From the NCBI GenBank assembly GCA_041688815.1, contig JBDNHK010000053.1, positions 1 to 41,260 on the forward strand: a stretch of DNA of 41,260 nt, read 5' to 3'. The notes below the pieces were generated by a model, which saw nothing but the letters and a program-made list of their open reading frames with translations, had not been told where the DNA came from and made no database searches. This document shows positions 24,338 through 32,980 of the stretch, piece by piece; within the stretch, counting starts at the first letter, position 1, and each line of letters opens with the position of its first letter. The translations under genes were made by a program, and so were the position numbers. The DNA comes from Rhabdothermincola_A sp041688815. GTDB lineage: Bacteria; Actinomycetota; Acidimicrobiia; Acidimicrobiales; Acidimicrobilacustridaceae.

Positions 24338-27300
24338 ATGCCCGAGCCCGACGCCCCGAATCGTCGACGCGCATCGGCCCGCCGCCGAGGCTCGGGGTCC
24401 GATCGACCACCGAGCCTGACCGATACCCAGCTCGCGCGCCGGCGGGCGGCCGTGCCCGAAATCAGGTTCCCCGCCGAGCTCCCCGTCTCGCAACGGCGGG
24501 ACGAGATCGCCGCCGCGATCCGAGAGCACCAGGTGGTCGTGGTCGCCGGAGAGACCGGCTCGGGCAAGACGACCCAGTTGCCGAAGATCTGCCTCGAGCT
24601 GGGCCGGGGGGTCTCGGGGATGATCGGCCACACCCAGCCGCGGAGGCTGGCAGCGCGGACCGTGGCGGCGCGCATCGCCGAGGAGCTCGACGTCGAGGTC
24701 GGCGGGGCGGTGGGCTACGCCGTGCGCTTCACCGACAAGGTGACGCACACCACGCTGGTGAAGCTGATGACCGACGGCATCCTGCTGAACGAGCTCCAGC
24801 GTGACCGGGACCTCACGGCCTACGACACGATCATCATCGACGAGGCCCACGAGCGCAGCCTCAACATCGATTTCATCCTGGGGTACCTCGCCCAGCTCCT
24901 CCCGAGACGCCCCGACCTCAAGGTCATCGTGACCTCGGCGACGATCGACCCCGACCGTTTCGCCCGTCACTTCGGCGGGGCTCCGGTCATCGAGGTGTCG
25001 GGCCGTACCTACCCCGTCGAGGTCCGCTACCGGCCGGCATCCGATGGCACCGGGGTCGCCCCCGATGCCCGAGCCGGCCGCCGTCGCGGCTCCGACCACG
25101 ACCAGATCGACGCCATCGTGGACGCCGTCCACGAGCTGCGTCGCGAGCCGCCGGGCGACATCCTCGTCTTCCTCTCGGGGGAGAGGGAGATCCGCGACAC
25201 CGCCGAGGCGCTTCGAGCCCTCGGACTGGCCGACACCGAGGTCCTCCCGCTCTACGCCAGGCTCACGGCCGCAGAGCAGCTCAAGGTGTTCCGACCTCAC
25301 CGCGAACGGCGGATCGTCCTGGCGACCAACGTGGCCGAGACCTCGATCACCGTCCCCGGCATCCGTTACGTCATCGATCCCGGGGTGGCCAGGATCTCCC
25401 GCTACAGCAGCCGCTCGAAGGTGCAACGACTTCCCATCGAGGCCGTGTCGCAGGCGTCGGCCCTCCAGCGCGCGGGGCGGTGCGGTCGCCAGTCCGATGG
25501 CATCTGCATCCGGCTCTACACCGAGGAGGACTTCGAGTCGCGGCTCGCGTTCACCGAGCCCGAGATGCTGCGCACCAACCTGGCCTCCGTCATCCTCCAG
25601 ATGACGGCCATCGGCCTGGGCGGCATCGAGGCCTTCCCGTTCATCGACCCCCCCGACCGGCGCGCCGTGGCCGATGGCGTGCGCCTCCTGCACGAACTGG
25701 GTGCTCTCGACGACGACCGCCCGGGCGCCGAGCCCCGCCTCACCGCGGTGGGCCGCACGATGGCGCGGTTGCCCGTCGACCCGCGTTACGCCCGCATGCT
25801 GGTGGAAGGGGACCGACGCGGCTGTCTCCGTGAGGTCCTCGTCATCGCCTCGGGGTTGTCCATCCAGGACGTCAGGGAGCGACCGATCGAGGAGGCCGCC
25901 GCCGCCGACGCCCTGCACGCTCGATTCACGGATCCGGCCTCGGATTTCGCGTCGCTCCTGTCGGTGTGGGCCCACCTCCGGGAACGGCAGCGGGAGCTGG
26001 GGTCGAGCGCCTTCCGCCGGATGTGTCGACGCGAGTTCCTGAACTTCGTGCGGGTGCGCGAATGGCAGGACGTGCAGAGCCAGCTCCGGCAGGCCACGAC
26101 GTCGATGGGGATGACGCTCAACGCCACCCCTGCGACGCCCGAGCAGGTGCACCGGGCGCTGCTCGCCGGGCTCCTCTCCCACCTGGGTCGGCGTGACGGT
26201 GACACCCGTGAGTTCGTCGGAGCCCGAGGCACCAGGTTCGTGGTCTTCCCCGGGTCCGGGCTGGCCAAGAAGCCGCCCGGATGGGTGATGGCGGCGGAGT
26301 TGGTGGAGACCTCCCGGCTCTTCGCCCGAACCGTGGCCCGAATCGAACCCGAGTGGCTGGAGGAGTTGGCCGGGCACGTGGTCAAGCGAACCTACGGCGA
26401 CGCGCACTGGTCGACGCGGCGCGGCGCGGCGATGGTGCACGAGCACGTCACGCTGTACGGCCTGCCGATCGTGGTCGACCGAGTGGTGCCGTACGCCCGG
26501 ATCGACCCCGAGCACGCACGCGAGCTGTTCATCCGTCACGCTCTGGTCCTCGACGACTGGCACGGTCGCCACGGTTTCGTGGCCGTCAATCGGGCCCTGC
26601 TGGTCGAAACCGAAGACCTCGAGCACCGCTTCCGCCGGGCCGACCTCTCGGCCGACGAAGAGGCGCTGTTCAGGGCGTACGACGCCCGTGTGCCGGCGAC
26701 CGTGGTGTCAGCGCGCCACTTCGAATCGTGGTGGAAGAAGGAACGGCGGCGAGAACCCGCTCGGCTGGACATCACCCTCGATGACCTCCTCGGGGAGGTC
26801 TCGGCTTCGTTGCGCGAGGAGGACTTCCCGTCGCAGTGGCATCACGGTGACCTGGTCCTCCCGCTCTCGTACCACTTCGAGCCGGGCACGTCCGACGACG
26901 GGGTCGCAGTGCACATCCCGATCGAGGTCTTGAACCAGGTGGGTCCCGACGGGTTCGATCGGCTGGTGCCGGGCCTGCGTCGTGAGCTGGTGTCGGGCCT
27001 CCTGCGGTCGCTCCCCAAGGAGACCCGCAAGGCACTGGGGTCCCTGCCCGAGACGGTGGACGACTTCCTCGAGGAGCTCGGCGCCGAAGGGTCGGGTACC
27101 AACGCCGACGGCAGCCCCTCGTTGGTTCGACAGCTCGCCCTGTTCGTGTCCCGACGATCCGGGCTGGGGCTGACGACCGGGGACCTGCGCGTCGAGGACC
27201 TCGCGCCCCATCTGCGCATGATCTTCCGCGTCGAGGGCCCGGGGGGCGTGGTCCTCGGCCAGGGTCGTGATCTGCTTGCGCTGCAAGCGGCTCTCGCTCC

Positions 27301-28216
27301 CTCTGTGCGCCGAGCGCTCTCGGACGCGATGGGTGAGGTGGAGGCCTTCGGACTGACGAGTTGGAAGATCGACGACTTCCCCCGTGTGGTCGAGGCTCGG
27401 CTGGGCTCACTCGTGGTTCGGGCCTATCCGGCTCTGGTCGATGACGGTCCCACGGTGTCGGTACGGGTCCTCGAGAATCCGGCGTCGCAGGCCCGAGCCA
27501 CCTGGGCCGGTACGCGCCGTCTGCTGCGTCTGGCCGCTCCTGTACCGATCGAGGGAGTCAAGGGTGGGCTCACGGCGGGCCAGCGGCGGGCCCTCGGCTG
27601 GGCTCCCCACCCCGACGGTTTCGACGCTCTGCTCGAGGATGTCCTCGTCGCCGTGTTCGACGGCCTCTTGCGCGACAACGGTGGCCCGGTTCGCGATGGG
27701 GTGGCATTCGACCGGCTTTGTGACGAGATCCGGGAGCACGTCGTCGGCCAGGTGGTGGACCTGCTCGCCGTCACGGCCCGGGTGCTCGCCGCCGATCGGG
27801 TCGTCGATCGGCGTCTTCGGGCCTTCCCCGTCACGTTTGCCACCACCGCAGCCATCGACGACATGGAAAGCCAGCGGGTCGGCCTCGTCCACGACGGTTT
27901 CGTGGCAGCCGCCGGGCGCGACCGGTTGCCCGATCTCGAGCGGTACTACCAGGCCATGACCATCCGCCTCGACCGGCTGGTCGAGTCGTCGAGAAGGGAT
28001 GGCGAGCGGATGGCCGCCGTGCGACGGGTGCAGGCGCGCTACGCCGAAGTTCTCGATCGGTTCCCGCCAGGGTCCTCGGCCGACACCGTGTTGGAGCGCA
28101 TCGGTTGGCAGATCGAGGAACTTCGAGTGGGGCTGTTCGCCCAGAAGGTGGGGACGCCGGATCCGGTCTCCGAGGCCCGCCTCCTGCGCGCCCTCGAGGC
28201 CGTGGCGGAGATGTGA
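24338..28216 (+). CDS. hrpA: ATP-dependent RNA helicase HrpA
   Basis: A 1292-residue DEAH-box helicase of the usual HrpA length. Motif I GETGSGKTT is at residues 71-79, motif II DEAH near 168 (IIIDEAHERS), motif III as TSATID, motif V NVAETSITVPG and motif VI QRAGRCGR. The HA2, OB-fold and long C-terminal HrpA-specific region (DUF3418) follow, for example PLSYHFEPG. HrpA unwinds structured RNA and resolves stalled or colliding ribosomes in bacteria. TATCCT ends 9 nt before the ATG and overlaps a weak GAGG, so initiation may be leaderless. It is the largest gene in the window. Confidence 0.95.
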   Translation: MPEPDAPNRRRASARRRGSGSDRPPSLTDTQLARRRAAVPEIRFPAELPVSQRRDEIAAAIREHQVVVVAGETGSGKTTQLPKICLELGRGVSGMIGHTQPRRLAARTVAARIAEELDVEVGGAVGYAVRFTDKVTHTTLVKLMTDGILLNELQRDRDLTAYDTIIIDEAHERSLNIDFILGYLAQLLPRRPDLKVIVTSATIDPDRFARHFGGAPVIEVSGRTYPVEVRYRPASDGTGVAPDARAGRRRGSDHDQIDAIVDAVHELRREPPGDILVFLSGEREIRDTAEALRALGLADTEVLPLYARLTAAEQLKVFRPHRERRIVLATNVAETSITVPGIRYVIDPGVARISRYSSRSKVQRLPIEAVSQASALQRAGRCGRQSDGICIRLYTEEDFESRLAFTEPEMLRTNLASVILQMTAIGLGGIEAFPFIDPPDRRAVADGVRLLHELGALDDDRPGAEPRLTAVGRTMARLPVDPRYARMLVEGDRRGCLREVLVIASGLSIQDVRERPIEEAAAADALHARFTDPASDFASLLSVWAHLRERQRELGSSAFRRMCRREFLNFVRVREWQDVQSQLRQATTSMGMTLNATPATPEQVHRALLAGLLSHLGRRDGDTREFVGARGTRFVVFPGSGLAKKPPGWVMAAELVETSRLFARTVARIEPEWLEELAGHVVKRTYGDAHWSTRRGAAMVHEHVTLYGLPIVVDRVVPYARIDPEHARELFIRHALVLDDWHGRHGFVAVNRALLVETEDLEHRFRRADLSADEEALFRAYDARVPATVVSARHFESWWKKERRREPARLDITLDDLLGEVSASLREEDFPSQWHHGDLVLPLSYHFEPGTSDDGVAVHIPIEVLNQVGPDGFDRLVPGLRRELVSGLLRSLPKETRKALGSLPETVDDFLEELGAEGSGTNADGSPSLVRQLALFVSRRSGLGLTTGDLRVEDLAPHLRMIFRVEGPGGVVLGQGRDLLALQAALAPSVRRALSDAMGEVEAFGLTSWKIDDFPRVVEARLGSLVVRAYPALVDDGPTVSVRVLENPASQARATWAGTRRLLRLAAPVPIEGVKGGLTAGQRRALGWAPHPDGFDALLEDVLVAVFDGLLRDNGGPVRDGVAFDRLCDEIREHVVGQVVDLLAVTARVLAADRVVDRRLRAFPVTFATTAAIDDMESQRVGLVHDGFVAAAGRDRLPDLERYYQAMTIRLDRLVESSRRDGERMAAVRRVQARYAEVLDRFPPGSSADTVLERIGWQIEELRVGLFAQKVGTPDPVSEARLLRALEAVAEM

Positions 28217-28231
28217 GGGGCAGATCAATGG

Positions 28232-28260
28232 TTGCGCGAAATAGGGTAGGGGGGTATGGT
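28232..28260 (+). promoter_or_regulatory. Promoter of the copper ATPase operon with G-rich spacer
   Basis: TTGCGC (28232-28237) and TATGGT (28255-28260) are spaced by exactly 17 bp, and the -10 ends 9 nt before the ATG of the small membrane gene. The spacer is the G-run ATAGGGTAGGGGGG. Copper-sensing repressors of the CsoR type often bind G/C-run sites at this place, but the sequence is not an inverted repeat, so the operator idea is only a suggestion. Confidence 0.5.
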
Positions 28261-28269
28261 TCCAACATC

Positions 28270-28431
28270 ATGACCGTTCGTCTTCGTCTCGGCTTGTTCA
28301 CTCTGGCCCTGCTGTTGCTGTTCGGCGCCGGATTCGCGGCCGGGCGCGCCGTCGGCCCCGTTGCTGCCGAAGCGCCGGCACCGGCCCATTCGGCGCCGAA
28401 TTCCTCCAGCCCCCAGCGAGCCCACTCGTGA
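28270..28431 (+). CDS. Small single-pass membrane protein coupled to copper ATPase
   Basis: A 53-residue protein with a basic start (MTVRLRLG), one hydrophobic segment (residues 8-29, LFTLALLLLFGAGFAAGRAV) and a short Pro/Ala/Ser tail outside the membrane. There is no lipobox and no Cys, and only one His near each end, so metal binding is not obvious. Its stop overlaps the GTG start of the ATPase gene (GTGA), which implies co-translation. It may assist insertion or stability of the pump. I do not recognise a named family. Confidence 0.7.
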   Translation: MTVRLRLGLFTLALLLLFGAGFAAGRAVGPVAAEAPAPAHSAPNSSSPQRAHS

Positions 28432-30695
28432 GTTCCACCATCACGCCCCCTCCGGGAAGCGACCGGACCGTCGTCGACCTCGACATCAAGGGCATGACCT
28501 GTGCGTCGTGCGCCAACCGGATCGAGCGTCGGCTCAACAAGCTCGAGGGCGTCGAGGCGTCGGTGAACTACGCCACCGAGATCGCCCACGTGGTCGCACC
28601 GCCTCATACCGACGCGGCGGTGCTCGTGGCCGAGGTCGAAGCTGCGGGGTACCAGGCGACGATCCCCGGTCCTTCGAGCGACGCAGGACCCGACGGGGCC
28701 GGCACCGATCGGGGTCCACATGGCCATGGGCCGATCGACGAACTGCGGCGGCGTCTGCTCATCTCCACCGCCCTCACCGTCCCGGTCGTGCTCATGGCCA
28801 TGGTGCCGGCCCTGCAGTTCGACAACTGGCAGTGGCTCTCCCTGACCCTCACCGCCCCCGTGGTCGTCTGGGGAGCGTGGCCCTTTCACCGGGCGAGCTG
28901 GACCAACCTGCGCCACGGCGCAGCGACGATGGACACGTTGATCTCGGTGGGCACGCTCGCCGCCTTCGGCTGGTCGGTCTACGCGCTCTTCATCGGCGAC
29001 GCCGGCATGACGGGGATGACCATGCCGTTCGAGTTCACGATTGCTCGCGGGTCGGGAAGCGACCACATCTATCTCGAAGTGGCTGCGGGCGTGACCGTGT
29101 TCCTCCTGGCCGGTCGGTACGCCGAAGCCCGGGCCAAACAGCAATCGGGCGCAGCGTTGGCGGCGCTGCTCGACCTCGGGGCCAAGGACGTGGCCGTGCT
29201 CCGCGGTGGAACCGAGGTGCGCGTCCCCATCGGCGATCTCGCCGTCGGTGACCGCTTCGTCGTGCGTCCGGGCGAGAAGGTTGCGACGGACGGCATCGTC
29301 GAGGACGGTACGTCGGCGATCGACGCGTCCCTGCTCACCGGCGAGAGCCTTCCGGTCGAGGTGGGTCCCGGTGACGACGTGGCCGGCGCCACCATCAACG
29401 CCGGTGGTCGTCTGGTGGTCCGGGCGACGCGGGTCGGGGCCGACACGGCTCTCGCCCGCATCACCCACCTCGTCACCCAGGCCCAGAACGGCAAGGCGCC
29501 TGTGCAGCGCCTCGCCGACCGGGTGTCAGGGGTGTTCGTACCGATCGTGCTGGGCATCGCTGCGGCCACCCTCGGGTTCTGGCTGGGCACCGGTGATGGT
29601 GCCACCGCCGCCGTCACCGCCGCGGTGGCGGTCCTGATCATCGCCTGCCCGTGCGCGCTCGGCCTGGCCACCCCCACGGCGCTCATGGTCGGCACGGGGC
29701 GAGGGGCGCAGCTCGGCATCCTGATCAAGGGCCCGGAGATCCTCGAGTCGACCCGTCAGGTCGACACGGTGGTGCTCGACAAGACGGGCACGGTCACCAC
29801 CGGGGAGATGACCCTGGTCGAGGTGGCCGTGGTCGCTGGCTTCGCTCGCGACGAGGCCTTGCGGTTGGTGGCGAGCGTCGAGGACGCCAGCGAACACCCG
29901 GTCGCCCGGGCCATCGTCGCCGGAGCACGCCGCGATGGCGTCGACCTCACCACTGTCGAGGGGTTTGCCAGTGCTCAGGGGCTCGGAGTGCAGGGCATCG
30001 TCGACGGCCACGCCGTGGTGGCGGGCCGAGCCCGTCTGCTCGAGGAGCACGCCCTGGCGTTGCCCCTCGACCTCATCGCCGTCGCCGAGCGCGCCGAGGC
30101 CGAGGGTCGCACCGTGGTGTTCGCTGGATGGGACGGAGAGGCTCGCGCCGCCTTCGTCGTGGCCGACACGGTGAAGGCCACGTCGGCGGAGGCGGTCCAG
30201 GATCTGAAGGCGCTCGGGCTGAAGCCCGTGTTGCTCACCGGCGACAACGAACGGGTCGCCCAGGCCGTGGCGGCGTCGGTTGGCATCACCGACGTCGTGG
30301 CCGGGGTGTTTCCCGAGGGGAAGGTCGAGGTGGTTCGGCGGCTCCAGGAGGAGGGGCGGGTGGTGGCGATGGTCGGTGACGGGGTGAACGACGCTGCCGC
30401 GCTGGCCCAAGCCGACCTGGGGTTGGCCATGGGCACCGGTACCGACGTGGCCATCGAGGCCTCCGACCTCACCCTGGTGCGCGGTGACCTCCGGGCGGTG
30501 GGCGACGCAATCCGGCTGTCGCGTCGGACCCTGCGCACCATCAAGGGGAACCTCTTCTGGGCTTTCGCCTACAACGTGGCCGCCATCCCGCTGGCCGCCG
30601 CCGGCCTGCTCAATCCCCTCATAGCCGGCGCAGCCATGGCCTTCTCCAGCGTGTTCGTGGTCACCAACTCCCTCCGGCTGCGTCGGTTCCGCTGA
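28428..30695 (+). CDS. copA: Copper-translocating P1B-type ATPase
   Basis: A 755-residue P-type ATPase. One N-terminal heavy-metal-associated domain has GMTCASC at residues 22-28. The actuator TGES, the transmembrane metal site CPC near residue 407 (IIACPCALGLATPTAL), the phosphorylation motif DKTGT near 450 and the hinge GDGVNDAAALA near 650 are all intact. CPC with one CxxC domain points to Cu(I) or Ag(I) export. A short His-containing stretch (RGPHGHGP) follows the metal domain. The GTG start overlaps the stop of the small membrane gene. Confidence 0.93.
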   Translation: MSSTITPPPGSDRTVVDLDIKGMTCASCANRIERRLNKLEGVEASVNYATEIAHVVAPPHTDAAVLVAEVEAAGYQATIPGPSSDAGPDGAGTDRGPHGHGPIDELRRRLLISTALTVPVVLMAMVPALQFDNWQWLSLTLTAPVVVWGAWPFHRASWTNLRHGAATMDTLISVGTLAAFGWSVYALFIGDAGMTGMTMPFEFTIARGSGSDHIYLEVAAGVTVFLLAGRYAEARAKQQSGAALAALLDLGAKDVAVLRGGTEVRVPIGDLAVGDRFVVRPGEKVATDGIVEDGTSAIDASLLTGESLPVEVGPGDDVAGATINAGGRLVVRATRVGADTALARITHLVTQAQNGKAPVQRLADRVSGVFVPIVLGIAAATLGFWLGTGDGATAAVTAAVAVLIIACPCALGLATPTALMVGTGRGAQLGILIKGPEILESTRQVDTVVLDKTGTVTTGEMTLVEVAVVAGFARDEALRLVASVEDASEHPVARAIVAGARRDGVDLTTVEGFASAQGLGVQGIVDGHAVVAGRARLLEEHALALPLDLIAVAERAEAEGRTVVFAGWDGEARAAFVVADTVKATSAEAVQDLKALGLKPVLLTGDNERVAQAVAASVGITDVVAGVFPEGKVEVVRRLQEEGRVVAMVGDGVNDAAALAQADLGLAMGTGTDVAIEASDLTLVRGDLRAVGDAIRLSRRTLRTIKGNLFWAFAYNVAAIPLAAAGLLNPLIAGAAMAFSSVFVVTNSLRLRRFR

Positions 30696-30749
30696 CCCCC
30701 GGGGTCCCCGTGGGCGAAGATGGCGGCCGGTGACGACGAGGGAGAGCTG

Positions 30750-31523
30750 ATGGGGGCGCTGGACGGCCGAGTGGCCGTGGTGACCGGGAGCGGGCGGGGT
30801 ATCGGCCGGGCCATCGCCCTCAGGTGCGCCGCGGAGGGGGCGACCGTCGTCGTCACGTCACGGACCGCCGTCGACCTCGACGCGGTGGTGGCGCAGATCT
30901 CGGCCGAGGGTGGGGTCGCCCACGCCGTCGTGGCCGACGCCATGGACCGGGAGGGAGCCCGGTTGCCGGTGCTCGTGGCGCTCGATCGGTACGGTCGGGT
31001 GGATGTCGTGGTGAGCAACGTGGGGGGATCGGTGGGGCGCACCCACGACCCGTTCGAGCCTGACGACGGGAGCTTCGAGCGCACGCTCGTCCTCAACGTC
31101 ACCTCGGCGTGGTGGACGATCAACGCCGCTCTGCCGTCGATGCGCGAGCGAGCGTGGGGCCGCGTCATCACCATCGGTTCGGGGGCGTCTCGCCACACCG
31201 GAGCGGCGCCGGCCTACACGACGGCCAAGCACGCCATCGTGGGTCTCACCCGTCAGTTGGCGGCGGCCACGGCCCGTCACGGCATCACCGTCAACTGCGT
31301 GTGCCCGGGATGGACGAACACGTCGCTCGTGGACTTCGAGCGCATCGCCGGGCGCCAGGGCATCTCCGTCGAGCAGGCCCGGGCTGCGGCCGAGGCGGAG
31401 TCGCTCCAGGGGCGGATCCTCGAACCCGAGGAGCTCGGGGGGATGGTCACCCTGCTGGCATCGGCCGACGGGGGCGGGATCACCGGCCAGGTCATCGGCG
31501 TGGACGGCGGCTACAAGGTCTGA
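30750..31523 (+). CDS. SDR family oxidoreductase
   Basis: A 257-residue classical SDR. TGSGRGIG (residues 12-19) binds the cofactor. Ser144, Tyr156 and Lys160 (YTTAK) form the active site. TSRTAVDLD after the second strand, with Arg instead of Asp, suggests NADP preference. NCVCPGWTNTS and GQVIGVDGGYKV close the domain. The usual NNAG is replaced by SNVGG. ATG 30750 is preferred over 30720 because GGGAGAG lies just upstream. It follows copA by 54 bp on the same strand but is functionally unrelated in appearance; substrate unknown. Confidence 0.88.
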   Translation: MGALDGRVAVVTGSGRGIGRAIALRCAAEGATVVVTSRTAVDLDAVVAQISAEGGVAHAVVADAMDREGARLPVLVALDRYGRVDVVVSNVGGSVGRTHDPFEPDDGSFERTLVLNVTSAWWTINAALPSMRERAWGRVITIGSGASRHTGAAPAYTTAKHAIVGLTRQLAAATARHGITVNCVCPGWTNTSLVDFERIAGRQGISVEQARAAAEAESLQGRILEPEELGGMVTLLASADGGGITGQVIGVDGGYKV

Positions 31524-31594
31524 GCACTGACCGGGATCCAGAGATTTCTTTCGGAAATGTTCATCCGGTCCGCCTCCCGGTGTCGAAGACCTTT

Positions 31595-31623
31595 TTGATT
31601 CGTGCCGAATTCAGCCCTAACGA
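31595..31623 (+). promoter_or_regulatory. Candidate promoter of the fasciclin gene
   Basis: TTGATT (31595-31600) and TAACGA (31618-31623) are spaced by 17 bp, in a locally AT-rich patch about 50 bp before the start codon. This leaves a leader long enough for the clear GGAGGA ribosome binding site. Confidence 0.45.
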
Positions 31624-31671
31624 GGGTTCGACCGAATCACCTCACCGTTGATCTCCCCGGAGGAATCCCCC

Positions 31672-32229
31672 ATGAAGAAGACCCCCATCGTCGCCGTCGC
31701 CGTGCTGAGCCTCGGGCTCCTGGGTGCCGCCTGCAGCAGCAGCACCGACTCGGCCACCTCGGCCACCACCGCCGCCCCGGCCACCACGGCCGCCGCCGCG
31801 ACCACCAACAAGACCTGTGTCGAGATCGCCGCGTCGAACCCCGACTTCTCCACCCTCGTCACCGCGGTGAACGCCGCCGGCCTGGGTGAGACCCTGTCGG
31901 GCACGGGCCCGTTCACCATCTTCGCCCCGACCAACGAGGCCTTTGCCAAGCTCCCCGCGGGCACGGTCCAGACCCTCACCCAGCCCGCCAGCAAGGACGC
32001 CCTCACCAAGATCCTCACCTACCACGTGGTCTCTGGCGAAGTCATGGCCAAGGACGTCAAGCCCGGTGCGGTCACCACCGTCGAGGGCGGCACCTTCACC
32101 GTCGCCACCACTGGTGGCAAGGTCACCATCACCGATGCCAAGGGTGGAACGGCCAATGTCACCGCCACCGACATCCAGTGCTCCAACGGTGTCATCCATG
32201 TCATCGACACGGTGTTGATGCCGGCCTGA
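31672..32229 (+). CDS. Fasciclin-domain lipoprotein
   Basis: A 185-residue secreted protein. A lipoprotein-type signal ends at Cys21 (LLGAAC, a slightly unusual lipobox with Gly at -3). A Ser/Thr/Ala linker to about residue 46 spans the wall. One fasciclin (FAS1) domain follows, with DFSTLVTAVNAAGL, the H1 motif GPFTIFAPTNEAF and the H2-like NGVIHVIDTVLMPA. FAS1 domains mediate adhesion or surface interactions. The start at ATG 31672 has GGAGGA upstream. It stands alone with its own promoter and a strong terminator, and its very C-biased codons suggest high expression. Confidence 0.92.
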   Translation: MKKTPIVAVAVLSLGLLGAACSSSTDSATSATTAAPATTAAAATTNKTCVEIAASNPDFSTLVTAVNAAGLGETLSGTGPFTIFAPTNEAFAKLPAGTVQTLTQPASKDALTKILTYHVVSGEVMAKDVKPGAVTTVEGGTFTVATTGGKVTITDAKGGTANVTATDIQCSNGVIHVIDTVLMPA

Positions 32230-32289
32230 TGACCCTCCGGGGCACCGGCGCCGCCTGACCCGTCCCGGGCGGCACCCGACCCCGTTCAC

Positions 32290-32325
32290 CGAAGGGCCGA
32301 GCCTCACGAGGGGCTCGGCCCTTCG
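32290..32325 (+). terminator. Strong 14-bp hairpin terminator after the fasciclin gene
   Basis: CGAAGGGCCGAGCC (32290-32303) pairs perfectly with GGCTCGGCCCTTCG (32312-32325) around an 8-nt loop, 60 bp after the stop codon. There is no T-run, as is common for intrinsic terminators in GC-rich actinobacteria. Confidence 0.75.
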
Positions 32326-32649
32326 TCGCGTCCCGAGTCCGGTCCGCGCCTCTCGGCCCGGGGCTTGCCCCTTGTCGCCTGTCGCGCCGTTCGGGGGCGT
32401 GAAGGGCAGTGGTTTCGGTCGCGAGGGCGGGCCGGCATCGAGGAGTTCGTCCAGCGCAAGAACGTGGGGATCCGGTGCTGACTCTGCGACAGATGGGCGA
32501 CGGTGAACGCGACGGCGGCGGCTCATGGGCCCGGCCGTGGTGCCGATACAAGCAGTGACACTCGACCTCGCCCGTGAGGGAAGAAACCATCCCGGCGGCG
32601 AGGTTAGGGTCGTTGTAGGTTCTCGAAAACCCCTTAGAAAGGCGCACTC
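32326..32649. other. Intergenic stretch without a recognised gene
   Basis: About 320 bp between the terminator and the small helical protein. No frame on either strand has convincing composition. Two TAGGnT hexamers (32605-32610 and 32616-32621) lie 29-45 bp before the next start and may be -10 elements, but no matching -35 was found. An AAAGG ribosome binding site precedes the ATG at 32650. Confidence 0.4.
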
Positions 32650-32901
32650 ATGGTCGAAACGGTCTCCCCGTCGATTCGCCCCAGCCTCGACGCCCTGGTC
32701 GCCCTCGTGGCCGGCGCCGCGTCCGAGGGCGAGGCGCTCCTTTCCACCAATCGTCTCATCGATGCGTTGCTCGACGCGCGGTCCGAGATCAGCGGGACGG
32801 CCATAACGGCCGTCGACGCCGCCCTCGATGCTTGTGCCTACCGTCAGATCCTGCCGGTCACCGAGGCCGTCGAGCTCGTCGCCACCATCACTGCCTCCTG
32901 A
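32650..32901 (+). CDS. Small helical protein of unknown function
   Basis: An 83-residue protein from ATG 32650 with AAAGG 10 nt upstream. It is almost entirely helical in pattern: SLDALVALVAGAASEGEAL, then TNRLIDALLDARSEI, then TAVDAALDACAYRQIL and TEAVELVATI. It has one Cys and no membrane segment. The amphipathic helices could form a small bundle or a dimer. I do not recognise it. It converges with the redoxin selenogene, 79 bp apart. Confidence 0.65.
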   Translation: MVETVSPSIRPSLDALVALVAGAASEGEALLSTNRLIDALLDARSEISGTAITAVDAALDACAYRQILPVTEAVELVATITAS

Positions 32902-32980
32902 ACCGGCTTCTCGAACCTGGCTCTCGAGTGACCGGCCTCTCGCACTGGTTTTCGCGTCCAGTGACGTTGGTTGCCGTGGG

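Noticed and set aside
28238..28260. CsoR operator in the copper promoter spacer
   Set aside because: The G-run is suggestive, but it is a direct rather than an inverted arrangement (revcomp ATACCCCCCTACCCTAT), so I kept only the promoter call.
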